DNA of 64,000 bases, from contig NC_081338.1 of the NCBI RefSeq assembly GCF_022539665.2, positions 806,001 to 870,000 of the forward strand. Direction: 5' to 3'. This DNA comes from Daphnia carinata (Eukaryota; Arthropoda; Branchiopoda; Diplostraca; Daphniidae). Both the position numbers and the translations under genes were made by a program. Below, one piece after another: positions 32,941 through 43,297 of the stretch (its first letter is position 1; each line of letters starts with the position of its first letter). The notes under the pieces were generated by a model, which made no database searches, was not told the DNA's origin, and worked only from the letters and a program-made list of their open reading frames with translations.

Positions 32941-35900
32941 CTTCATGGATCTGAATTCATCCCATTGAGGAGGCTAGCGGATCCACCTGCTCCATCAGCG
33001 GCACCATCGACAGTATTCCTTGAGACCTTGACCCATTTGGAAAGAGTAAAGCGACGTATACATTTCAAGATCGTACCGGTTCGTGTTGGAGCTGGTGAAA
33101 CATGGGTCGACACTTTCGGTTTCCTGGATACCGGAAGCGACACCACGCCGATTAGGAGCGACGTAGTAAAGAAGTTGGGACTCGTTGGGCAGCCTAAACG
33201 CATCTCTTATGACGGGGCCACGTCTAAAGTTCCGGCTTCCGTAGTAAACGTCCCTCTAACATCTCGTGATGGTAAAAGCCAATTTGAAGTCAAGCACGCT
33301 TACGCCGTCGACAATTTGAAGGTAACGCCAAATTCGACGATCGCCCCTCGACAGTTGGAGGACGTGACCGCGCTGATAAGAATCGACGTCACAGAGGTCC
33401 ATGATCATGTAGCTTCCATCAAGCCGCCGGCTGGAACGACTGGGCCCATCGCCTTCAAGACGCCGTTTGTCTGGTGCTTGGGTGGAGAATCCACTACAAG
33501 ATGGACGCCCGTTCATCGCTCATCTGGCCACCAGGGAGCGTTCCGAAGACCTAAACGAGTTGGTCAAGAAGTTGTAACAACTTGAGGCAAACGAAGTAGA
33601 AGGAGAGCAGCTCGTTCTATCCGAGGATGATCTACGTGGAAAACGTATCCTCGAATCTTCAGTAAAAAGTATTGGTAACCGGTATCAAGTCGGCTTAATG
33701 TGGAAAGCCGACGACGTAAACCTCCCGGACAATCGGTCGTCTGCATTGCTGCAAGAGCCTCTGCGCTCTCGAACGACGTTTTCATCGAGACGCGGAGTTT
33801 GCTCGAAAGTATGATGCAGTAGTCAATGAGTACATCGGCTTGAAGCATGCCGGACTACTCACGACTCAAGAAACACGGAGGGAGACGAACAAGACGTGGT
33901 ATCTACCACACAACGGGGTCGTTCAGTTCGAGTTCCAGCTCTTCAACCAAAGTTCGAGTTGTTTTCGATGGAGCTGGTGAGTTTGGTGGCACATTGGTAA
34001 ACCAGAACTTGCCTCTGGGACCCAACCTTCTTGTTAGCTTGCTCGGTGTGCTCATCCGCTTTCGCCGCAACCTCATACTGGTCGAAGCAGACATCGAGAA
34101 AATGTTTCATTAAGTGAAAGTTCCCGAAGAAGACCAGGCAGCTTTCCGATTTATTTACCGGACGTGTGGCAGTATTTCAGCCCCGTTAACGTAGCAGGAC
34201 GGCTCACGTATTTGGAGCGGTATCATCTCCGACCACCTGTATCTTCGCCCACAACAAAACGGCCGATGATCACTGCGATCATTTTCCAGAAGTAGCTGAC
34301 AGGACAGCTGACAGAAGTGTTCGACGTTATTTTTACGACGACAACTACCTCGACTCCTTCAACTCCGAAGACGAGGCAGTCAAACCTTCCCGCCAAATGC
34401 AAGCCCTTCTACAGTTAGGCGGTTTTAACTTAACGAAATGGACGTCGTCATCTAGGACGGTGATAGCATTGGTTCAAGAATTCGGCCTCTCTTCGCCAAC
34501 TCTGGACCTAGACTTGGAAAAACTCCCCGTTGAGAGAACGCTAGGAGTGATGTGAACAACAGGGAGAGAGATATGCTGGCGTTCAAGATTCGAAAGCCGT
34601 TGAACAACAAGACCCTCATTAAGAGAGCCTTCTTAAACATCATCTCTAGTGTCTACGACCCGCTGGGACTAGTAGCTCCTGTTGTCTTCCTCATGTAGTC
34701 TTTGCTCCAAGACATCTGGACAAACGAGAAACGGATTGGTTGGGACGACGCGTTACCTGAAGCGTTGGGTCAACGTTTCCATTGCTGATACGACCACCTT
34801 GAAAATTTGAAGTCTCTCCCGGTTCCGAGATGTTTCCCATTCCAACGTGGACGTTGGACTCAACAACACCTCCACGTCTTTAGGGATGCAAGCTCCAAAG
34901 GTTACGGAGCAGTAGCTTACTTCCGTACCGTATTCGAGGACCAGTCGATCAAAGCTTCGTTTGTTATGTCAAAAACATACGTTACACCGGTGAAAGGTCT
35001 CACGATTTCAGGTTTGGAGTTGCAAGCTGCAGTAGAAGGTCTCAATATCGTCCTCACGATTTGTCGTGAACTGGGAATCGACCTGCAACAAGTAACCTTC
35101 CACACGGACTCACAAACGGTGCTGCGTTGGATCCATTCGAAGACCTGCCGATTTTAAGTTTTCGTCAACAACCGCATCGGTAAAATACTCCGAAACCCGG
35201 GTCGTCGACAATGGCGTCATGTTGCTGGAGACTCCCATCCCGCAGATCTCTGCAGTCGGGGCATAGACCCAAAGGATGCCAACGAGTTGGTCAACGTTCA
35301 CAAAGGACCTCCGTTTCTGTATCTGGACCCATCAGAATGGTACACTTGGGAGGAAATTACGGAGCCAGAAGAACGGAATGTAAACGTGATTCGTATCCTG
35401 GCGGTCAAAACGGAAGATGAAAACCACGTCCTTGATCGACGGTTCACCCGTTTTTCCAGTCTGTTAAAACTGTAACGAGTTTTAGCTTGGAGTCAAAGAT
35501 TTTCTAAAAACGCTCGGGCGAAATTACGTTGCGAGAAACCCATGGTCGGAGAGCTAAAGGCGGAAGAGATAGTAACGTCGCTGGCAATATGCATCAAACG
35601 TGCGCAGGAATTGGCCTTTGCTGAAGAACTCTACGCCCTTCGCAATAATCTGGAATTGCCACACAGATCCAAACTTCGCATCTTCAAGCCCTTCTTGGAT
35701 GAAGTCGGGCAGTTACGAGTAGTTGGACGTATACTTCACGCGCCAATTGACTACGCAACTAAACACCCCATACACCTGCCAGCTACTCAACTTTTAACTT
35801 AAGACCTAGAGGGACACCTTCACGTCAAGGCCTAGAGGGTGCTGACTGAGCTACGTTGGCGCTATTGGATACTTTCTGGACGCATAGTAGCAAAATCAGT

Positions 35901-36694
35901 AATCAACAGCTGCTGGCCTTGCAAGCGCACGTCGTCGAAGCCTAGCCCTCCATTGATGGCTTCCCTACTAGCACACCGTTTAACACCTCACCTACCAGCG
36001 TTCACGTACACGGGGATCGACTACTTTTGGCCTTTAACGGTACGAGTTGGTGGAAGAGGTTGACGACATGAAAATCGCCGGGTTAGTCTGTTCACGTGCC
36101 TGACGACACGAGTTGTCCACCTGGAAATAGCCGACGGACTTAGTAGGGAGGAGTTCCTACCCTACAGACCAAGTATTACGAACCGTCGTTGTTGAAGTGG
36201 CAGCTCTGTTAGATGTCCGGCCGTTAACGCACCTAAGTATGGATCCAGAAGATCCGGATCCCTTAAAGCCAAATCACTTCCTATATGGTGGAGCTCGGCC
36301 GTACTTGCCCCTTCAGCTGGCCGATGTGGAAAATATGAACGTTACTACCAAACAGTTTCTGCAAAGCCAAGCGATCCTCCAACATTTCTGGAAAAGATGG
36401 CTACGTGAATACGTTCCCCTCTTGACAGAAAGAAGTAAATGGCAAGAAAATAGACCTAACGTCACCGTAGGAGACTTGGTGCTTCTAATCGAACCAAATA
36501 CCTTACGTCGGCAGTGGCTGTTGGGCAAAGTGCTTGATGTTATTCCCGGCCCTACTAACAATGTTGTCCGAGTAGCGAAACTGAAGCTCAGTAACCATCC
36601 AAGACCATGCATTCGTCCGGTGGCTAAACTATGTGTTATGGTTGCGGCAAAGGAACAAGAAGTTTATGCCAAAGAAGAAAGAACGGAATCTTAA
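32941..36694 (+). pseudogene. BEL 2 pol, decayed
   Basis: Aligns through most of its length with BEL 1 pol. Protease FLDTGSDTTPI lies near 33,120-33,150. The RT start (EADIEKMFH) near 34,085 is followed by a stop, and the polymerase box near 34,335 reads YDDNY, differing from BEL 1. VYDPLGLVAPVVF is near 34,650, RNase H FRDASSKGYGAVAY near 34,880 has its first Asp context altered, and FHTDSQ is near 35,098. Integrase entry INSCWPCK is near 35,905 and YTGIDYF near 36,005, but a deletion at about 36,160 removes the second acidic residue and what follows it. The C-terminal segment is open to 36,694. Confidence 0.9.
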
Positions 36695-37043
36695 ATAGCG
36701 TAAACTTTTATTTGGATAGTTGAGATTCGTACATACTGCTTGTGCCAAAGCGCAAAATCAAAATTGAAAAATTCACCAAGTGCAATCCTGTAATGTCGAC
36801 ACATAAATGCAACCAACGTAGAAAATTGCAACTTAAACCCTGGTGGAGGATACACTAAGCTCAGCGCCACGTATATCCAAGTTCAATTGTAGGGCAAAGG
36901 GCAAAAGTCAGGTCGCTTGCTGTTTAGTAACACGAAAAACCTTGAAACCGTTTAGTTTACCCTGCTAGCAGACGACATTCAGTTGACCTGACTTCGCCTA
37001 GTGAAAACGTCCCTTGTGAACTTCTACGTGAAACGTGAACGAA

Positions 37044-37460
37044 ATGGCTGAATATCCACTTCCATCAGCAGCATCGGTGAAGGAAAAGTTGAAAGTGAGT
37101 AGGGAACGTGAGGAGTGCGTCGCCAACGTCATAGACACAATGGCGGCCGTGACACGTGCGAAAAAGGAAGCTATCTACAAAGTTTATGGATATCAAAGGG
37201 CCATCCTACATCTCGACAAAGAATTGGCAAAACACTCTGAAGACATGGTTGACGTGCACGTCCACTTCAAGACCGAGCGAGAGACCCAGATGAGTGGGTA
37301 CTTCGGGTCTCTCCTACGTAAGGATCGAGAAACGGCGGCCAACACTCAGGTACCCACGTCGGTCACCACCCCGGATCGCCCTTCTTATATAATTCTCCTT
37401 CCCACGCCCCTGATCACGTGCTTTCTGAAGTCGCACGTCACGGGAACAGCATCATGTTAG
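37044..37460 (+). CDS. Extra open frame between BEL 2 pol and 3' LTR
   Basis: An ATG at 37,044 opens about 138 codons (MAEYPLPSAASVKEKLKVSR...), mostly helical and charged, with no stop although the rest of BEL 2 is riddled with them. It is preceded by 300 bp resembling a leader. I recognise no envelope, protease or nuclease motif and no membrane segment. A helical N-terminal gag-like segment of another BEL lineage is the best guess, which would parallel the misplaced leader-gag copy in BEL 1. A captured gene or a functional third frame is possible. Confidence 0.5.
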   Translation: MAEYPLPSAASVKEKLKVSREREECVANVIDTMAAVTRAKKEAIYKVYGYQRAILHLDKELAKHSEDMVDVHVHFKTERETQMSGYFGSLLRKDRETAANTQVPTSVTTPDRPSYIILLPTPLITCFLKSHVTGTASC

Positions 37461-37784
37461 AAGAAAATTTCTGAATGTGAGGACTTCATGCTCCTCACAA
37501 ATCAGTACCGGTTGGAGCTCCTCTTCCCCAGCAACGTTGTTTCGGCTGCTTTGTTCCGACGGCCGTCGTCGGCCATACCAAGATGGCCGTTGTGCAACAG
37601 GCAAGATAATGATCAGATTCTGTGTGGGCCGAAGAAGGAATACAAGGATTTCCCTCACCATTGAAGACGACCCCTAACCACGGAAAACGAAGTTAATTTA
37701 TGTTTGTCTTTGTTCATTTTAAATTGAAACCTTTTAGCCTTTGAAGTTTATTTTGGTTATACCTGTTGTCACGGTGGGTCCTGC

Positions 37785-38128
37785 TGTCACCTACGGTGCT
37801 TCCCTCACGGGCAGGACCGTAGGGAGGTACAGGGCCTGCTCTTTTTAGTAGGTTTTTTTTGGTTGTCATTTTTGTACACCAAGAAACAGTTCGCATTTAA
37901 GTATCGCCCACAGTCAGTCGTCTCGTTTTTTCCCTGCAGTCAAGTACTTTGTGTCTCATTTTTTTTTGTGTCAAGCTCAGTCTTCGTTTCTCATTTTTTG
38001 CCTCTCTCTCAAGCATAGAAATAAAGTGTCAGTTAGTCCCACCAAATCATCTCTCCATTTCATTTACGCTTACCATTTATTACTCTCACGTTTCCCTGTT
38101 ACGCTCCCCGCACGAGGAGTTAGTAACA
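37785..38128 (+). repeat. BEL 2 3' LTR
   Basis: 344 bp starting TGTCACCTACGGTGC and ending GTAACA, directly followed by the AAAGT duplication. An AAATAAAGTGTC stretch near 38,020, shared with the 5' LTR, is a candidate polyadenylation signal. Confidence 0.9.
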
Positions 38129-38133
38129 AAAGT

Positions 38134-39404
38134 GTCCTGTTGATGATATCAAGCTGCCCAAGGAAAAAACTAGTTTCAAGATATGAATTTTCATTCTTGA
38201 GTTTAATATATCTACTCAACTTACCGGATTGCAATCCAAAGAGATTTCCTCGGGGTTTCGATAAACTTCCGTTCGGATATTCCTGGTGTTTTGTGCCTTA
38301 GATGATGCCACATTCTTAATTTTCTTCGAAAAAGTAGGAGCAATTTGACAGCGAGCCAGGCCAATATTCTGGACACATGTACTCCTAATTAGTGGCCAAA
38401 CGATACTGCTTGCATTGGAGCACCAGAATTCTGTGTTTTTTAAATGAAAGTGGCCTTCTTTGGTTACAACAGCGACTTTGGTGGGACAACATCGGAGCTT
38501 CATGAAACCTGCTGCAAAACATGAATTGCAAGCTGGCCCTTATAGGGGAACCGGAATATCTGTCCAAAGAAAAAAGAATTAGTGTGAATCCAAACATAAT
38601 GATTGTACATTCATACCTATGATTGAGATAGCTCCTGTATGACCTACAAATTCGGATGATCCAAGGATATGTAGCAGATCCGTATGCAAAAAAGTACGCT
38701 AATGGGTGAAAAGTAGGTAGTGTGTGTCCAAGTCACACTGCCCACAAAAATATTGTCGGCATGTAGCACAACGTAGAAAGCTTGGAGCACGGCAACGAGT
38801 ACAAGAAAAGGTCCCTGCGCCACAAGTTTGTTCTTGAATTTTTTCATTGAGGAAATACCGCTGTTCTTTGAATTTTTTAACTTTCATTTCCATTCTGATC
38901 TTCTAAAGTGTCTCGCTCTCCTGGTATTCTTCATTAGTTTTAATGTAGCCAGAATACTTTTGAATTATGATTTCTTGTTCAGCTTCTTGTAGGACCGCGA
39001 GTAGATCTGTGTTATCTAAAACGAGAATAAGTGAGGGAATTGTAATCATTGACAATTTTCGACTTACAGTCCTGATCAAACGGACAAAGGTTATCTTTAC
39101 TCAAGGAAGGTTCAGTGTCAGATTGGAAAGCACTTGAAGTGCCTGGTTGTTCCATGGCACCCAGCAATGTTACCTATTGAAAACAACCAAACGTTACTTT
39201 AAAAATGAGTTGATAAGTAGTGTTAGTTTATACTCGATATCGTGTCGACCGAGGCTGTTTGCACCTGATGTTATCGATCACACATAGCTTTTTAACTCGA
39301 AGACCAGTCGATTTGCTTGTGATCTGTTGTTTTAGATTTTTTTCTACATTTTCCAGTGCTCTTTCCTCCCACACTACGACTCGCTTCCTGCTTTTAGATT
39401 CCAT
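38134..39404 (-). pseudogene. KDZ transposase, 5' exons
   Basis: The probable start is at 39,404 (MESKSRKRVVVWEERALENV). Splice-bounded exons follow: about 39,173-39,070 (MEQPGTSSAFQSDTEPSLSK, GTAAGT donor); 39,015-38,617 with the KDZ N-terminal cysteine cluster (CGAGTFSCTRCRAPSFLRCA then CRQYFCGQCDLDTH); 38,559-38,225 (KVAVVTKEGHFHLKNTEFWC, GTAAGT donor); and 38,153-38,134 (LDIINRTL), which runs into BEL 2. At least two in-frame stops (near 38,905 and 38,540) show decay. The cysteine cluster plus the downstream DxxCK..HxxxHxWxC block identify a KDZ-family DDE transposase, although the catalytic acidic residues are not clearly seen. Confidence 0.7.
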
Positions 39405-39560
39405 TTTATGTAGCCTAAAACTGTCACTTAAATATCTAAATGTCATAACACATCACTGAAACGTCATTTAAGCAGACGAAATTCATATGTCAAAGGCGGC
39501 CTACAGACAATTGCGAACAAGAAGAATAAGGGCTTCGGCTAGAAAAGACTTCGAAAAACC

Positions 39561-39618
39561 CGTGACCTAGGCCAACTGTCTGGCACAACTCAAGAGCAAA
39601 CAGTTGGCCTAGGTCACG
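39561..39618. repeat. Perfect 18-bp stem hairpin
   Basis: CGTGACCTAGGCCAACTG at 39,561-39,578 is exactly complementary to 39,601-39,618, with a 22-base loop. The stem size is compatible with a small inverted-repeat element. A microRNA-like precursor is possible but unproven. It stands between the KDZ start and the BEL 3 relic. Confidence 0.8.
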
Positions 39619-39619
39619 G

Positions 39620-40010
39620 AGACCAAGTTGCACGCGAAGCAGATCCATAACGTTGCGATAGGTTTCTGCCAAGCTGGGTTTCTATTCGAATCTCCTTTCC
39701 AGATTGAAGAGTCGACTTTCGTCAGTGTAGATGTTGTTGTGGAGATTAGGGGGATCAGTCTTCCACCACAGCCCGCATTCGTATCGATCGCCATTATTTG
39801 CCGTCGACTCCTGTAGAATTTTCCAAGCTCGTTGTTCATCTTAAGACATATGTGACTTCACGTCTGGCTTGGTCCCGAATGTCTCTACTTCAATGAGCTG
39901 ACGAACCATAGACGTTATTTCATCTTCGGTGGAGCTAATGTGAAAACAGCCGGCTCCAAGCGAACTCGAGCGATGGGTTGGACCGGCGATGTACCAGCCG
40001 AAGGCAGTTA
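39620..40010 (-). pseudogene. BEL/Pao relic 3, protease-RT junction
   Basis: Read on the minus strand from about 40,000 downward: TAFGWYIAGPTHRSSS (the GW.(l/i).GP motif of BEL/Pao peptidase regions), CFHISSTEDEITSMVRQLIE, VETFGTKPD, then DEQRAWKILQEST, DRYECGLWWKTDPPNL and LFNLERRFE, the conserved linker before reverse transcriptase. The RT itself is absent, so only part of pol remains. It is a different lineage from BEL 1 and BEL 2 and is older. Confidence 0.72.
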
Positions 40011-40857
40011 AGTGAGCGGGAGGAGATCTTGGTTGCAGTGGGTTTTTTTGTGCAGTTCCAAAAGATTATGCGGGTAAACTCCGGGATTCAGCAACGCTTC
40101 CTCGAGGGTTCTCCTTACCCCCGGTGCAGGAACCTCTCGAAGGTGAGTTAGTCTCTCAGCGTCGGACCCCACGGCATCGTGAACGAGGATTTAAAATGTT
40201 TGTATAAACATTTGCCAGCTGCGTGGGCTCCATTGAAAGACGGAACCTGAAGTCTTGGCGGTATTATTCCACAGCTGGCGGTTGACGTGAATGGTGGATT
40301 CAGCTCGTGAATCCAGGGATCTGGCGTATGGGGCCTGTCGGTGATTGAGAATGGCCGTCTACCTGCGATGAGAGGGGGTGCTGCGCCGATGGGCCCAAGG
40401 GGGCAAAACCCGGGCCGGCAACGTTGTTGGTTAACGATAAGAATCGACCGGTCCGCGTTCCGGCCAATCCGTTCAACGTGTAAAGCATTCTTCTTGTGGA
40501 AAGAATAACTTTACGTTATTAAGACAAATAGTAATAAACTGAACTCGGGAGGCGTTACCACAATGTCGAATATATTTTATTCTAATAGGCCAAATGGATA
40601 ACAAAGGAATACACAGTTATAGGGCATAAATGGGAAACAGAAATAGAAAATAGAGTTATGCGAAATCAATCTTACCGTCACCGCCGTGGCGAAGATGGAA
40701 TAAGGATGTCAAACGTTGTAAGAAAAATATAAAGATAGCAGGGCTTGTCGGTCCCACAAGAAGCGATGAGAAGCACTCACAATAGTTATTAAATAAGATA
40801 TAGTTTAAACTCACTAGATTTGATGAATTGAACAGCACTGTAGATAAGATAGCACGA

Positions 40858-40912
40858 GAACGAGAACTAGAACTGGAACTAGAACAAGAGCAGGAACAAG
40901 AACTAGAGGGAA
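40858..40912. repeat. GAACTA/GAACAA short tandem repeat
   Basis: About nine imperfect hexamers (GAGAAC, GAACTA, GAACAA) in tandem, a simple sequence repeat within the BEL 3 relic region. Confidence 0.7.
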
Positions 40913-41252
40913 CTAACTTTTGTGAACTAAAGGGCATCCTTTTATAGATTTTACATGTTTGAGGGAAACATAGCATTTCCGACAGATGACTCCGGATACA
41001 AGTTATTGAGTGTCGCACGCACCGACATTTCGTATTCACGGAAATGTATGGCACGATGTCCTACGCATGTAACTCATCCAATCAGCAACAAGCTGGATAT
41101 AAAATATAATATAAAAATAGAATTCAAAGAAATGTCTATGACACTTGAATTATTAATAAGGTATACTTTTACGAAAATGGACAACAAACATAATATATAA
41201 TATGAATATAAAAAAAACAAAACAATCAAGGTAAAATATAATTAAAAGTTGT

Positions 41253-42213
41253 ATTTTGATGACTTCGTTACAAACGGTAACGAAACTGCACAAGACACCA
41301 TGGGTGTAAATACGGTGGTAGTTTGAATCACCGGAGGGTGTGTCGATAGTGGTGTTGTGCGTAATGGAGCGTTGGTCGTTTGCGCCTCCAATTATACCGG
41401 TAACGGGTCGGATTGGGAAGGTGGGCTCATTTCGACCAAGTATCTCGTCACCTAACAAAACTTCAGCAAACTATTGACGTATGATTACACCGTTGAAACG
41501 TTGCCTTTCAGCTTCGTCGCGCAACTCTTGTTGCCTCCTCTGATAGTCGATCTGTCTTCGCTGGGAGTCGATCTACCTCTGCTCAATGTGGGAGTCGATC
41601 TGCTGCTGCAAACATTCTACCTCCACTTTCATCAAATGGGTCTCCTCCTCTTCTCTGATCCTCGCCTTCTCTTGTTCTTGCCCCATTTTCAGCTCGGCTT
41701 CTTTCTGAAGTCGGTCAACTTCATGAATTTTGGTGAGCGTCGACGATGTACTGGAACTATGAGGCGATCGTTGAGAGCGAGAAGATGCTGTAGACTGAGG
41801 TGGAACGCTGGCTAGATAATAGACGACTTTGCTGGTGAATCTTCATGCTAGGAGGACACGAACTGCAGCCACAATTTCTCTATCCCGGCGTGTACGGAAG
41901 ACAGTCGTGCGTAGGCAAGGTATTGATCATGGCGAAGTTCGTCGAAATCCCGGACGTATACGGCTCGCAATGTTCTTACAGTATCTCTATCGTCTCCTGT
42001 TCTGACCGAAGTCATCATCCGCTTGGCAGACTTCATGTGGGTGGCTTTTCCGACGGTACGGGCCCGTTTTAGCTTCTCAGGACCGATCACATTTTTTCGG
42101 GTTTCGGGTTCGTCATCCTCATGGATAGCCGGAAGATTGGCGGTTGGATTAGGGGCTGCCTCAACCATAGTGTGGGAAACGAAGGCCGCGAGAACAATGA
42201 GAGGAGTAGTCAC
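41253..42213 (-). pseudogene. BEL/Pao relic 3, gag N-terminal region
   Basis: On the minus strand a segment from 42,213 (MTTPLIVLAAF...) continues with KRARTVGKATHMKSAKRMM and RTGDDRDTVRTLRAVYVRDF, the helical N-terminal pattern of BEL/Pao gag. After a stop near 41,850 and a frame change it continues with a long coiled coil rich in Gln and Arg (RQIDSQRRQIDYQRRQQELR) at 41,660-41,490. The apparent signal peptide at the first ATG is probably fortuitous, with translation starting inside. It stands upstream of the pol relic in the same orientation, as expected of one element. Confidence 0.55.
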
Positions 42214-42235
42214 TGCTAGCGAGGTTAAGGAATGA

Positions 42236-42992
42236 TAGAAAATTCGGATAGATAACGCTAGTTGTTCGGGGACTGGACCTCTCGAATAGTTATGATTTTA
42301 ATACATTTATTGGGATCTTTTTAACTATTAAAAGAAAGGAAAATGTGGTAAAGAAATAAATGGTATTTAAATCAAAGTGTGAATTATAGTAGTCCTTTTT
42401 TTGCTTCAGACGATACTTAGTTTAACATTGTAATAGGAGTCCTGTAAACATTATTTATCAAATGTCAATGATAATTAACTAGTCTTCGTGTTAACATATC
42501 TTCGTTCCCAGCACCCACCAAAAGCCCTACGGAACTCATTATTTTCGTTCTTACCATGTAGGTCTTATCTGTGGTTTTGCGGCAAATAGTATTTTTTTAT
42601 TACAAAATGTACGTGTTTTAAATTATCTATATATAATAATTTTCTTATCTATCAGCTTATTAAGGGGTAGTTCAGCGCCGCTCCCCCCCGGAAATAGGAA
42701 CATCAGTCGGGGGAGGGGGGACTATTCTAGGACTGGAAGCGCCAGTAACAAAATGTCAAGGGCTAAAACCCAAGCGCTGTGTAAAAGATATTACTGTTAT
42801 ACTAAATCAGCTGCATAAAGCAATTGATGGAGCATGTAATCGTGCTAAAACATTATAAATATGAATTCAAACAAAAAAGATATGATGAAGTGATGAAACG
42901 AGCAATTGATAACGCTGTTTGGAGTACGGAAAACTACGTAAGTCGTCCTATTCTTCTATTCCAACAGTGGACAAATAAAATTTTTCTGAAGA
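42236..42992. other. No gene; iteron traces
   Basis: AT-rich, no coding evidence. Near 42,690 a GGAAATAGGAAC stretch followed by G-runs, and near 42,740 TAGGACTGG, look like degenerate iterons of the family seen at 16 kb. Confidence 0.4.
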
Positions 42993-43039
42993 AGAAATAG
43001 GACCTTTCAAAAAAAATTTGGAGATAAGGTCCTATTTCT
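42993..43039. repeat. Iteron hairpin, 14-bp perfect stem
   Basis: AGAAATAGGACCTT at 42,993-43,006 is exactly complementary to 43,026-43,039 with a 19-base spacer. It ends one base before the left target duplication of the Harbinger element, so the Harbinger appears to have landed in or beside a copy of the iteron family. Confidence 0.8.
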
Positions 43040-43297
43040 CCAGGGGTCGTATTCCGAACGCTGACTTAAGTCAAGTTTTTTGTACTTTTTTCTAAAAGTA
43101 CAATTCTGAAAATAAAATTATGTAAGAAAAGTTTATTTCTACACTTCACTTTAGCGTTTTTTCGTACTTGATTTTTCCGATTTGTCAAGCCAACAAGTTG
43201 TTGGATTTACGACCTGAAGTCGTACTTTACTAATGCTAATTTTCTGTGATTGCATCGTCAATGAAATCAATTGCAGACGAATTTACAATAAATAAAC

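Larger units (their letters stand above)
29204..38128 (+). mobile_element. BEL/Pao LTR retrotransposon 2
   Basis: Begins TGTCACC, ends TAACA, and is flanked by a perfect 5-bp duplication AAAGT (29,199-29,203 and 38,129-38,133). It is a diverged relative of BEL 1: gag and pol align over most of their length, but LTR interiors differ. The 5' LTR is fused to mid-gag by a deletion that removed the LTR end, the primer-binding site and the gag start. A second DNA element sits in gag (29,699-31,139), the integrase has an internal deletion, and an extra open frame lies between pol and the 3' LTR. Confidence 0.92.

Noticed and set aside
42092-42213. Apparent signal peptide on the minus-strand protein starting at 42,213
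   Set aside because: The hydrophobic start is followed directly by a BEL gag-like helical domain, so a secreted protein is less likely than translation from an internal ATG.
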